A DNA stretch of 41,668 nucleotides from CALAEC01 sp050692915 (lineage in GTDB: Bacteria; Actinomycetota; UBA4738; CALAEC01): the NCBI GenBank assembly GCA_050692915.1, contig JBOGVU010000015.1:1-41668 (forward strand), in the 5' to 3' direction. Under the pieces are notes generated by a model. That model was given only the letters and a program-made list of their open reading frames with translations, did no database searches and was not told the DNA's origin. Shown here piece after piece: positions 7,857 to 15,513 of this stretch (its first letter is position 1; each line of letters begins with the position of its first letter). The position numbers and the translations under genes were made by a program.

Positions 7857-8936
7857 GTGCTGAGCGAACGGCGGAAGAGCCGGCGGATCAGGGTGGGCTG
7901 GGTGGAGGTCGGCGGCGATGCCCCCATCCGGGTGCAGTCGATGACCACGACGAAGACCGCCGACGTGAACGCCACGCTCCAGCAGATGGCCTCGCTGGTG
8001 GCGGCCGGCTGCGAGATCGTCCGGGTGGCCGTGCCGCACTGGGAGGACGCCCGGGCTCTGAAGGAGATCGCCGAGCACGCCACGATCCCGGTGGTGGCCG
8101 ACATCCACTTCCAGTGGAAGTACGCCATGGCCGCCCTGGAGGCCGGGATCCACGGCCTGCGCATCAATCCCGGGAACATCAAGTACCAGGACAAGGTCCG
8201 GCTGATCGCCCGGGAGGCCAAGGGGCGCGGGGTCCCCATCCGCATCGGAGTCAACGCCGGGTCGCTGGAGAAGGACCTCCTGGAGAAGCACGGGCGGCCC
8301 AGCGCCGAGGCGCTGGTGGAGTCGGCTCTCGGCGAGGCCCGCATCCTGGAGGATGAGGACTTCACCGACATCAAGATCTCCGTGAAGCATTCGAACCCCG
8401 AGGAGATGATCCGGGCGTACCGGCTGCTGGCCGAGCGGTGCGACTATCCACTGCACCTCGGCGTCACTGAGGCCGGGCCGACGCCGGCCGGCGCGGTGAA
8501 GTCGGCCGTGGGGATCGGCACCCTGCTCGCCGAGGGTATCGGCGACACGATCCGCGTGTCGCTGACCGACGACCCGGTGGAGGAGGTCAAGACCGGGATC
8601 TGGATCCTCCAGTCCCTCGGCTTGAGGAAGCGCGGCCTCGACCTGGTGGCGTGCCCGTCGTGCGGGCGCGCGGAGGTCGACGTTTTGGGGCTGACCAAGC
8701 AGGTGAACGAGGCCCTGGAGCGGGAGGGCATCACGGTCCCGATCCGGGTCGCGGTCATGGGGTGCGTGGTGAACGGGCCGGGAGAGGCCCGGGAGGCCGA
8801 TCTCGGGATCGCCGCCGGGAAGGGATACGGACAGCTCATCGTCAGGGGCGAGGTTCAGGAGAACCGCATCCCCGAGGAGCGTTTCGTCGAGGCGTTGGTT
8901 ACCGAGGCGATGCGGATGGCCGCCGAGGCCGGCTGA
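7857..8936 (+). CDS. ispG: 4-hydroxy-3-methylbut-2-enyl diphosphate synthase
   Basis: IspG reductively opens methylerythritol cyclodiphosphate to HMBPP, using a 4Fe-4S cluster. The N-terminal TIM-barrel starts with PIRVQSMTTTKTADV; the cluster-binding C-terminal region has CPSC near residues 266-269 and MGCVVNGPGEA with its Cys near 303 and a Glu ligand nearby. The 359-residue length fits the short bacterial form without an insert domain. GTG 7857 was chosen because the conserved N-terminus starts a few residues later and a leaderless -10 is positioned for it. The gene ends six bases from the opposing proS stop, with no terminator between. Confidence 0.97.
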   Translation: MLSERRKSRRIRVGWVEVGGDAPIRVQSMTTTKTADVNATLQQMASLVAAGCEIVRVAVPHWEDARALKEIAEHATIPVVADIHFQWKYAMAALEAGIHGLRINPGNIKYQDKVRLIAREAKGRGVPIRIGVNAGSLEKDLLEKHGRPSAEALVESALGEARILEDEDFTDIKISVKHSNPEEMIRAYRLLAERCDYPLHLGVTEAGPTPAGAVKSAVGIGTLLAEGIGDTIRVSLTDDPVEEVKTGIWILQSLGLRKRGLDLVACPSCGRAEVDVLGLTKQVNEALEREGITVPIRVAVMGCVVNGPGEAREADLGIAAGKGYGQLIVRGEVQENRIPEERFVEALVTEAMRMAAEAG

Positions 8937-8942
8937 CCGGTC

Positions 8943-10367
8943 TCAGTAGGCCAGCCCCCAGGCCGCCTCGTCGACGGAGGGCTTCCCGCACACGATGCAC
9001 GGCTCGTCGGGCGGGGCCGGCTCGAGCGGGAGGTACCGGATGGTGGCCTTCGTCTCGGCCTTGACCTTCGCCTCGCATTCTTCAGAGCCACACCACCCGG
9101 TCACCATGAAGCCGCCGGGCTCCCGGAGGAGGACGGCCATCTCCGCCAGGTCCCCGGGACGGAAGGTGTGCTCGTCGCGGAAGGCCCGGGCGTCCTCGAG
9201 GAGGCCTCGCTGGGACGCCTCCAGCGCCTCGCGCACCCGGTCCCCGAGCTTCGTCAGGGGGACCTCTTCCTTCTCGCCGGTGAGGCGCGGTGCCACGGTG
9301 GCCCGCTCCGCGTCGAGGTCCCTCGGCCCGAGCTCGATCCGGACCGGCACCCCGCGGAGCTCCCAGTGGTTGAACTTGAAGCCGGGCCGGAGCTCCTCGC
9401 GGTCGTCGATGCGGACCCGCACCCCGTCGAGATCGCCGGCCACCCGCTGGCACGCCTCCAGGACCCGCCCGCGCTCGTCGTCGGTTCGGAAGATCGGGAC
9501 GATCACCACCTGCACGGGGGCCAGGGCTGGGGGGAGGCGAAGGCCCGTGTCGTCGCCGTGGGCCATGATCACGCCGCCCACGGCCCGGGTGGTGAGCCCC
9601 CACGACGTGGCGTAGGCGAGCTCCTGCTCGCCGTTCCGGTTCAAGAACGTCGCGTCGTACGCCCGAGCGAAGTTCTGCCCCAGGTAGTGGGAGGTTGCCC
9701 CCTGGAGCGCCTTCCGGTCGCGCATGAGCGCCTCGACCGTGTACGTCTCCACCGCTCCGGGGAACCGCTCGGACGGCGACTTCCGGCCGGCGTGCACGGG
9801 GACGGCCATCACGTCCTCGTAGGCCTCCCGGTACACGTGATGCAGGATCTTCAGGGATTCCTCGATCGCCTCGGGGGCCGTCTCGTGGGCGGTGTGTCCC
9901 TCCTGCCACAGGAACTCTGTGGTCCGCAGGAACAGCCGAGGCCGCAGCTCCCACCGAACCACGTTGGCCCACTGGTTGTACAGGAGCGGGAGGTCCCGGT
10001 ACGACTGGATCCACTTCGCGTACGTGTTCCAGATGATCGTCTCCGAGGTGGGCCGGACCACCAGGGGCTCGGCGAGCTCCTCACCGCCGGCGTGCGTGAC
10101 CACCGCCACCTCGGGGGCGAACCCCTCGACGTGCTCGGCCTCCCGTTCCAGGAGGCGGTACGGGATGAACAGCGGGAAGTACAGGTTCTGGTGGCCGGTG
10201 GCCTTTATCCGGTCGTCGACGGCCCGCTGGATGGCCTCCCAGATGGCGAAGCCGTACGGGCGGATCACCATCGTGCCGCGGGCCAGGGACGGCTCGGCCA
10301 GCTCGGCCTGCTTCACGACCTCCTGGTACCACGCGGGGAAGTCCTCGCTCTGTCGGGGGAGCGCCAT
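8943..10367 (-). CDS. proS: Prolyl-tRNA synthetase, archaeal/eukaryote-like (type 3) form
   Basis: ProS charges tRNA-Pro. It is a class II synthetase: motif 2 lies around LRPRLFLRTTEFLWQEGHTAH and motif 3 near the GDDTGLRLPP region. The enzyme lacks the long editing insertion of the E. coli type and instead has a C-terminal zinc domain with GWCGSEEC and CIVCGKP pairs and a terminal Tyr, features of the archaeal/eukaryote-like class. I chose ATG 10367, which gives the standard MALPRQSEDFPAWY start and 474 aa. Longer in-frame starts would run into the divergent gene at 10399. A TATCCT hexamer seven bases upstream suggests a leaderless transcript. Confidence 0.95.
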   Translation of the reverse strand: MALPRQSEDFPAWYQEVVKQAELAEPSLARGTMVIRPYGFAIWEAIQRAVDDRIKATGHQNLYFPLFIPYRLLEREAEHVEGFAPEVAVVTHAGGEELAEPLVVRPTSETIIWNTYAKWIQSYRDLPLLYNQWANVVRWELRPRLFLRTTEFLWQEGHTAHETAPEAIEESLKILHHVYREAYEDVMAVPVHAGRKSPSERFPGAVETYTVEALMRDRKALQGATSHYLGQNFARAYDATFLNRNGEQELAYATSWGLTTRAVGGVIMAHGDDTGLRLPPALAPVQVVIVPIFRTDDERGRVLEACQRVAGDLDGVRVRIDDREELRPGFKFNHWELRGVPVRIELGPRDLDAERATVAPRLTGEKEEVPLTKLGDRVREALEASQRGLLEDARAFRDEHTFRPGDLAEMAVLLREPGGFMVTGWCGSEECEAKVKAETKATIRYLPLEPAPPDEPCIVCGKPSVDEAAWGLAY

Positions 10368-10398
10368 GGCGAGCAGGATAGCGTGATACCGTCCGCCC
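10368..10398. promoter_or_regulatory. 31-bp divergent pair of leaderless promoters (proS / small gene)
   Basis: The whole gap between two divergent start codons is 31 bp. On the minus strand TATCCT (10380-10375) ends seven bases before the proS ATG. On the plus strand TACCGT (10387-10392) ends six bases before the ATG at 10399. Neither gene has a Shine-Dalgarno. Each promoter's -35 region would have to lie inside or beyond the other promoter. Confidence 0.5.
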
Positions 10399-10680
10399 AT
10401 GGCCGCGACGGTCCCGTCGGACGTCCGCCGGTTCGTCATGCTTCGGCCCGACGTCGAGGCCGTCGTCCAGCGGTGCGGCCTGAACACCTGGGACTGCGTC
10501 CTGATCGACGTCCAGGGCAACTGGACCCGGGCGGTGTTTCCCTCCCGGGAGGTCGCCGAGGAGGCCTGCCGGGACCTGGAGGTGCCCATCCACCACGGCT
10601 GGGACGATCCCCGGATGGCCCGGCGGATGGGCCGCCGGGACCACTGGGGCGAGCCGGGCGGGCAGCGCCGGGCCCTGTAG
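10399..10680 (+). CDS. Small conserved-looking protein of unknown function
   Basis: The 93-residue product is soluble and basic at its C-terminus, with no signal peptide or membrane segment. A Trp-containing core (NTWDCVLIDVQGNWTRAVFP, about residues 30-49) leads into a helix (REVAEEACRDLEV) and a distinctive tail with HHGWDDPRMARRMGRRDHW. I do not recognise a named family. It has genomic third-position GC and a well-placed leaderless -10 (TACCGT), so I take it as real. It stands alone between divergent proS and the rimP-nusA operon, whose promoter begins 17 bp after its stop. A role in RNA or nucleotide binding is possible but only a guess. Confidence 0.65.
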   Translation: MAATVPSDVRRFVMLRPDVEAVVQRCGLNTWDCVLIDVQGNWTRAVFPSREVAEEACRDLEVPIHHGWDDPRMARRMGRRDHWGEPGGQRRAL

Positions 10681-10696
10681 CCGTCCCGGGTCGCGC

Positions 10697-10762
10697 TATA
10701 CTGGTGCTTGGAGACGAAGCTTCACCCGAGTGGGCGGGGGCCCCACCTTTTTTTTGGGGGCG
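10697..10762 (+). promoter_or_regulatory. rimP-nusA operon promoter and short leader
   Basis: TATACT at 10697-10702 is a near-consensus -10. Transcription should start around 10708-10709, giving a leader of about 54 nt before the rimP ATG at 10763. The leader ends in a terminator-like hairpin and T-run (listed separately), and GGGGG just before the ATG is the only Shine-Dalgarno candidate. Confidence 0.5.
10730..10755 (+). terminator. Terminator-like hairpin with T8 in the rimP-nusA leader
   Basis: GTGGG (10730-10734) pairs with CCCAC (10742-10746) around a seven-base loop, followed by C and eight T (10748-10755). This is the form of an intrinsic terminator, located seven bases before the rimP start. 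CCCC (10741-10744) could instead pair with GGGGG (10756-10760) and mask the ribosome site, so the two foldings exclude each other. B. subtilis NusA is known to control its own operon by leader termination; a similar role here is inference. Confidence 0.45.
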
Positions 10763-11239
10763 ATGGACCTGGAGGCGCTGGTGGCGCCGGTGGTGGAGGC
10801 CGCCGGCCTCGACCTCGTGGACGTGGAGCTGCGCCGCGAGGGTAAGCGCCGCGTGTTACGGGTCACCGTGGACCGGGATGGCGGCCTCGACCTCGACACG
10901 ATCGCCGAGGTCAGCGAGCGGGTGTCACGCCGGCTCGACGTGGAGGGGTTCGATCCGGGGCCGTACGCCCTCGAGGTGAGCTCCCCGGGGGTGGAGCGAC
11001 CCCTCCGAGGGCCGGCCGACTTCGGGCGGCACGTGGGCCAGGACGTGCGGGTCCGCACGAGCGAGCCCGTGGGTGGCGCCAGGGTCCACCGGGGACGGCT
11101 GATCGCCGCCGGCGAGGAGGCCGTGACCATCGCCACCGATGACGGCGAACGGACGGTCGCGTATGGGAACGTCGCCGCCGCCCGAACGGTGGTGGACTGG
11201 GATGAGGCGCTGAAGAGGGCGAAGAGGAGCGAGCGGTGA
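10763..11239 (+). CDS. rimP: Ribosome maturation factor RimP
   Basis: RimP assists 30S assembly. The N-terminal alpha-beta domain has VVEAAGLDLVDVELRREGKRRVLRVTVDRDGG (split across residues 10-42), followed by the SSPGVERPL segment (about 74-82) that is the best family marker, and a C-terminal SH3-like domain. ATG 10763 gives 158 aa and the usual start. A GTG at 10730 is in frame but would translate the hairpin and T8 of the leader. The gene overlaps nusA by four bases (GTGA). Confidence 0.93.
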   Translation: MDLEALVAPVVEAAGLDLVDVELRREGKRRVLRVTVDRDGGLDLDTIAEVSERVSRRLDVEGFDPGPYALEVSSPGVERPLRGPADFGRHVGQDVRVRTSEPVGGARVHRGRLIAAGEEAVTIATDDGERTVAYGNVAAARTVVDWDEALKRAKRSER

Positions 11240-12507
11240 GTGCTGAGCTGGTACAGGCGCTTCGGGAGCTGGAGCGCGAGAAGGGGATCTCTTTCGAGAC
11301 GATCCTTCGCGGCCTGGAGGAGGCCATGGCCTCGGCGTACCGGTCGACGCTGCACGTCGGGCCGGAGGACGAGGAGAACCCGACGGAGAGCGTCCGAGTG
11401 TCACTGGACCCCGAGTCCGGAGACATGCGAGCGTTCATCCAGGCCCTCGACGAGGAGGGCAACGTCGTCTCGGAGAATGAGGTCGAGCTCCCCGAGGATT
11501 TCAAGGGACGTATCGCCGCTCAGACCGCCAAGCAGGTGATCCTCCAGAAGCTGCGCGACGCGGAGCGAGAGATCACGTACGAGGAGTTCGCTGGCCGCGA
11601 GGGCGACGTGGTCACCGGGATCGTCCAGCAGGACTCCCACCGGTACGCCATCCTCGACCTGGGGAAGGTCGAGGCCCTGTTGCCCTTCCAGGAGAAGACG
11701 CCGTCCGAATCGTACCGGCACGGTGAGCGGCTCAAGGCCTACATCGTCGAGGTCCGTCGAACCAGCAAGGGGCCACAGATCGTGGTGTCCCGGACCCACC
11801 CCGAGCTCCTGAAGAAGCTGTTCGAGATGGAGGTTCCGGAGGTTGCCGAGCGCATGGTGGAGATCAAGGCGGTTGCCCGGGAGCCCGGGCACCGGTCGAA
11901 GATCGCCGTGGTCTCGAACGAGCCGGGGGTCGACCCGGTGGGAGCCCTCGTGGGGGCCAAGGGTTCCCGGGTCCGCATGGTCGTGAACGAGCTCCGGGGC
12001 GAGAAGATCGACGTCGTGGAGTGGTCGGACGACCCATCCCGCTTCGTGGCCAAGGCCCTGGCCCCGGCCTCCGTGAAGGAGGTCCGGATAGACCCCGACA
12101 CACAGACGGCGCTGGTGATCGTGCCCGACTACCAGCTCTCTCTGGCGATCGGGAAGGAGGGCCAGAACGCCCGTCTGGCGGCCCGGCTCACCGGGTGGCG
12201 GATCGACATCAAGAGCGAGTCTCAGGACGCGGAGGAGCAGTCGGCCCCCCGCCGCCCCACCGGGGAACCCGCAGGAGCGCCCGCTCCGGCTGGTGAGGCG
12301 TCGGCCTCACCTGGTGAGGCCTCACCGGAGGGAACCCCTTTGGTGACCGAAGGTGGGGCCGACGCCACCCCGACGCAAGCGGAGGTGGGGCGGTGCAGGG
12401 CGCTGTTGGGGAGCGGGGAGCGGTGCTCGAACCCGGCGAGGCCGGGGTCCGACTACTGCGGGATCCCCGCGCACCAGAAGCAGGCCGAGGCGGGGACGTC
12501 GGGCTGA
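11236..12507 (+). CDS. nusA: Transcription termination/antitermination factor NusA with C-terminal Cys/His motif
   Basis: NusA binds RNA polymerase and modulates pausing, termination and antitermination. The N-terminal polymerase-binding domain covers about residues 1-120, S1 about 125-200 (GDVVTGIVQQDSHRYAILDLG), and two KH domains about 205-345 (with VGALVGAKGSRV and AIGKEGQNARLAARL). A Pro/Ala/Glu linker follows. The last 40 residues contain C387, C397, C408 and H413 in a C-x9-C-x10-C-x4-H pattern resembling the small zinc-binding tails attached to many unrelated proteins; it is not part of standard NusA. The tail overlaps the likely start region of ylxR. Confidence 0.96.
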   Translation: MSAELVQALRELEREKGISFETILRGLEEAMASAYRSTLHVGPEDEENPTESVRVSLDPESGDMRAFIQALDEEGNVVSENEVELPEDFKGRIAAQTAKQVILQKLRDAEREITYEEFAGREGDVVTGIVQQDSHRYAILDLGKVEALLPFQEKTPSESYRHGERLKAYIVEVRRTSKGPQIVVSRTHPELLKKLFEMEVPEVAERMVEIKAVAREPGHRSKIAVVSNEPGVDPVGALVGAKGSRVRMVVNELRGEKIDVVEWSDDPSRFVAKALAPASVKEVRIDPDTQTALVIVPDYQLSLAIGKEGQNARLAARLTGWRIDIKSESQDAEEQSAPRRPTGEPAGAPAPAGEASASPGEASPEGTPLVTEGGADATPTQAEVGRCRALLGSGERCSNPARPGSDYCGIPAHQKQAEAGTSG

Positions 12508-12767
12508 GCGGGCCCGAGCGGTCCTGCGTGGCTTGTCGGACCCGCCGGCCCAAGTCGGCGCTCCTCCGGATCGTCCGGGACCCGGACGGACGAGCGGCTC
12601 CGGAAGCCACGGGCGCGGCGCCGGGTCGGGGGGCGTACGTGTGCCGCCGGCGGACGTGCGCCGTTGCCGCGCCCGGGCTGGTGGGGCGAGCCCTGCGGGT
12701 GAGCCTGGCCGGCCGGGATTTGGATACGCTACGGACGGAGATCGAGCGGGAGATCGAGCGAGGATGA
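12393..12767 (+). CDS. ylxR: YlxR/RnpM-family RNA-binding protein, start uncertain
   Basis: The conserved core begins with RSCVACRTRRPKSALLRIV near base 12519 and continues with GRGAYVCRRRTC, the family signature (DUF448). Members are small proteins from the nusA-infB operon linked to transcription and RNase P control. No ATG, GTG or TTG lies between the nusA stop and the core. GTG 12393 has a good GGAGGT six bases upstream (12381-12386) and gives 124 aa overlapping nusA by 115 bases out of frame. GTG 12423 is a second choice with GGGGAG, and CTG 12504 would give a family-length 87-aa product. The core is certain; the start is not. It ends in an ATGA overlap with infB. Confidence 0.85.
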   Translation: MQGAVGERGAVLEPGEAGVRLLRDPRAPEAGRGGDVGLSGPERSCVACRTRRPKSALLRIVRDPDGRAAPEATGAAPGRGAYVCRRRTCAVAAPGLVGRALRVSLAGRDLDTLRTEIEREIERG

Positions 12768-14848
12768 GGATCCACGAGCTCGCCAAGGAGCTCGACGCGA
12801 AGAGCAAGGACCTGGTGGAGGCCTTGGCCCAGATGGGCTACGAGGGGCTGACCGCCTCTTCGAGTGTGCCCGACGAGGCCGTGCCTCGCCTCCGGGCCTC
12901 GGGGGGGAAGGCCGTCCCCGCGGGGCGGCCCAAGGTGGTGACCGAGGAGCCCCTCCCCACCCGGCGCCGGCGGAAGCCGCCGAAGGAGGAGGACGTCCCC
13001 AAGGCCGCGGCGGAGGCCCCCGGAGACGGCGAGGCCGCCGCTCCGGCCGAGGCTCCCCCCGAGGCCGAGCGGCCGCCGGCCGCGCCGGAGCGGGCCACTC
13101 TCCGGGTCCCCCGGGGCGTCATCCTCAAGGAGCTGGCCGAGCGACTGGGCGCCCCTCCCACGGACCTCATCAAGAAGATGCTCGAGCTCGGCGAGATGGT
13201 GACGATCAACCAGTCGCTGTCCGACGAGGCCGTCGAGCTGCTGGCCCGGGCGTACGGGCTCGAGCCCGAGATCGTGGCCCCGGACGAGGACGAGGCCGAG
13301 GAGGAGGAAGAGGAGGAGGTCGACCCGGCCCTCCTCCGGCCCCGTCCGCCCGTGGTGACGGTGATGGGACACGTCGACCACGGGAAGACGCTCCTGCTCG
13401 ACGCGATCCGACAGAGCGACGTGATCTCGGGTGAGGCCGGGGGGATCACTCAGCACATCGGCGCGTACCAGGTCCACCAGAACGGGAGCCAGGTGACGTT
13501 CATCGACACCCCGGGCCACGAGGCGTTCACGGCGATGCGGGCCCGGGGCGCCCAGCTGACCGATATCGCGGTGCTCGTGGTGGCCGCCGACGACGGCGTG
13601 ATGCCGCAGACGGTGGAGGCCATCGACCACGCCCGGGCCGCCGGCGTGCCGATCGTGGTGGCGGTGAACAAGGTCGACAAGCCCGAGGCCGACCCGATGC
13701 GGGTGCGACAGCAGCTCGCGGAGCAGGGTATCCAGACCTCGGAGTGGGGTGGGGACTTCGAGTTCGTGGATGTGTCGGCGAAGACCGGCCAGGGCCTCGA
13801 CAAGCTGCTCGAGACGATCCTGGTGGTCGCGGAGCTCCAGGAGCTGAAGGCCGATCCCGACCGGCCCGCCAGGGGAACGGCCATCGAGGCACACCTCGAC
13901 AAGGGACGCGGGCCGGTGGCCTCGGTCCTGGTCCAGCGGGGCACGCTCAAGGTCGGGGACGCCATCGTGTGCGGCGCGGCTCACGGGCGGGTGCGGGCCA
14001 TGCTCGACGAGTGGGGCCAGCCGCTCGAGGAGGCGCCGCCGGGCCGTCCCGTGCAGGTGCTGGGATGGTCGAAGGTGCCGGAGGCCGGCGACGAGTTCCG
14101 CGTGATCGAGAGCGAGAAGGATGCCCGGCACATCGCCCAGGAGCGGGAAGCCCGGATCCGCTCCGCCGAGCTCGTGGCCGCCCGGCCGGCGGTTCGGCTG
14201 GAGGACGTCATGGCCTCGGTCCGCGAGGGGGAGGCAGCCGAGCTCAGGATCATCCTCAAGGCCGACGCCCAGGGTTCGGTCGAGGCCCTGGCCGAGGCGC
14301 TGGAGAAGCTCTCCACGGCAGAGGTTGCCGTTCGGATCCTCCGTCAGGGGGTGGGCGCGGTGTCGGCCGATGACGTGAACCTGGCCCTGGCATCGGAGGC
14401 GATCGTGATCGGGTTCAACGTGCGGCCCGATCCGGGGGCCCGGGAGCTGGCCGAGCGCGAGGGAGTGGACGTCCGCCTGCACCGGGTGATCTACCAGGCC
14501 GTGGACGAGGTGAAGCAGGCCCTGTCCGGGCTGCTGGCGCCGGAGGAGCAGGAGGTGGAGCTCGGGCGGGCCGAGGTCCGAGCCACGTTCCGGGTGCCCC
14601 GCCTCGGCGTGGTGGCGGGGTGCTACATCACCCAGGGCACCATCACTCGCGGGTCGCGGATCCGCCTGGTTCGCGACGGGGCCGTCGTGTATGACGGCCG
14701 GGTGGGGTCGCTCCGGCGGTTCAAGGACGATGTCCGGGAGGTCCAGGAGGGCTTCGAGTGCGGCATCGGCCTCGAGAACTTCCAGGACGTCAAGGAAGGT
14801 GACGTCCTGGAGGCGTACGAGATCCGCGAGATCGCCCGCAGCCTGTAG
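12764..14848 (+). CDS. infB: Translation initiation factor IF-2
   Basis: IF-2 is the GTPase that places initiator tRNA on the 30S subunit and drives subunit joining. ATG 12764 overlaps the ylxR stop. The 694-residue protein has an IF2N domain at the start (MRIHELAKELDAKSKDL), an acidic/Pro linker, a second IF2N-like segment near 125-175, then the GTPase domain with GHVDHGKT (202-209), DTPGHEAF and NKVDK. Domains II, III and IV follow, the last with GFECGIGLENFQDVKEGD. This is the compact Bacillus-like form; many Actinobacteria have a far longer N-terminus. Confidence 0.97.
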   Translation: MRIHELAKELDAKSKDLVEALAQMGYEGLTASSSVPDEAVPRLRASGGKAVPAGRPKVVTEEPLPTRRRRKPPKEEDVPKAAAEAPGDGEAAAPAEAPPEAERPPAAPERATLRVPRGVILKELAERLGAPPTDLIKKMLELGEMVTINQSLSDEAVELLARAYGLEPEIVAPDEDEAEEEEEEEVDPALLRPRPPVVTVMGHVDHGKTLLLDAIRQSDVISGEAGGITQHIGAYQVHQNGSQVTFIDTPGHEAFTAMRARGAQLTDIAVLVVAADDGVMPQTVEAIDHARAAGVPIVVAVNKVDKPEADPMRVRQQLAEQGIQTSEWGGDFEFVDVSAKTGQGLDKLLETILVVAELQELKADPDRPARGTAIEAHLDKGRGPVASVLVQRGTLKVGDAIVCGAAHGRVRAMLDEWGQPLEEAPPGRPVQVLGWSKVPEAGDEFRVIESEKDARHIAQEREARIRSAELVAARPAVRLEDVMASVREGEAAELRIILKADAQGSVEALAEALEKLSTAEVAVRILRQGVGAVSADDVNLALASEAIVIGFNVRPDPGARELAEREGVDVRLHRVIYQAVDEVKQALSGLLAPEEQEVELGRAEVRATFRVPRLGVVAGCYITQGTITRGSRIRLVRDGAVVYDGRVGSLRRFKDDVREVQEGFECGIGLENFQDVKEGDVLEAYEIREIARSL

Positions 14849-14861
14849 ACGGAGGCCGCAC

Positions 14862-15155
14862 ATGCTGGTGGCGCTGTCGGCATTCGACATCCGCATCCCC
14901 GGCGTGGCGTCGCTGAAGGAGAAGCGGCACGTGGTGAAGGGGCTTACCCAGGGGATCCGGCAGCGCTTCAACGTGGCCGTGGCCGAGGTGGATCACCAGG
15001 ACCAGTGGCAACGAGCCCGGCTGGGCGTCTCGGCGGTCTCGGGGGAGGCCTTCCAGCTCCGCAAGGTGATGCACGAGGTGGAGCGGTACGTGTCGAGGAA
15101 CCCCACGGTGGAGATCATCGACCACACCATGACCCTCCACGGGCCGGACGACTGA
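14862..15155 (+). CDS. ylxP: YlxP-family protein (DUF503)
   Basis: This 97-residue protein matches DUF503: a hydrophobic first strand (MLVALSAFDIRIPGVASLKEKRHVV, split), then FNVAVAEVDHQDQWQRARLGV and a C-terminal helix with MHEVERYVSRNP. Members occur in nusA-infB-rbfA operons and are linked by context to ribosome biogenesis; no biochemical role is visible. ATG 14862 has GGAGG nine bases upstream. An in-frame upstream start would overlap infB. It sits one base from rbfA. Confidence 0.9.
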   Translation: MLVALSAFDIRIPGVASLKEKRHVVKGLTQGIRQRFNVAVAEVDHQDQWQRARLGVSAVSGEAFQLRKVMHEVERYVSRNPTVEIIDHTMTLHGPDD

Positions 15156-15156
15156 C

Positions 15157-15513
15157 ATGCCCGGCAGACCCGATCGCGTATCGGAGGAGTTCCGCGAGGT
15201 CCTGGCGGAGGAGATCCCCCGGCTCAAGGATCCCCGGGTGGGGTTCGTCACGGTGACCGGCGTCCGGGTGACCGCGGATCTCCGCCGGGCGCGCGTGTTC
15301 TATACGGTCCTGGGCGACGAGTCCCAGCGGAAGGCCACCAGGGCCGGGCTCCGTTCGGCTCGAGGCCATCTCCGGGCGGTGCTGGGCCACGAGGTCCGGC
15401 TGAAGTTCCTCCCGGAGCTCGAGTTCGAGGAGGACGATGCCGGTCCCCGGGCGGAGCGAGTGGACGAGCTGCTTCGCCGGATACACGAGGAGGGGCCCGA
15501 TGGTGACGGCTGA
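15157..15513 (+). CDS. rbfA: 30S ribosome-binding factor A
   Basis: RbfA is a single KH-like domain protein that helps mature the 3' end of 16S rRNA and supports growth in the cold. The sequence follows the family: RVSEEFREVLAEEIPRLKDPRVG at the start, VTGVRVTADLRRARVFYTV in the centre and the VRLKFLPELEFEEDD strand near the end. Its 118 aa is normal length. The end overlaps the start of the DHH phosphoesterase by 14 bases, so the operon continues. Confidence 0.95.
   Translation: MPGRPDRVSEEFREVLAEEIPRLKDPRVGFVTVTGVRVTADLRRARVFYTVLGDESQRKATRAGLRSARGHLRAVLGHEVRLKFLPELEFEEDDAGPRAERVDELLRRIHEEGPDGDG

Noticed and set aside
10730..10762. GTG 10730 as the rimP start
   Set aside because: It would translate the hairpin and T8, has no Shine-Dalgarno, and adds residues before the family start.
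12209..14971. Very long open frame antisense to infB (and similar ones antisense to rbfA-truB and to ftsK)
   Set aside because: Long antisense frames are expected in very GC-rich DNA; the products are His/Arg/Gly/Pro-rich with no domains, while the plus-strand genes are certain.
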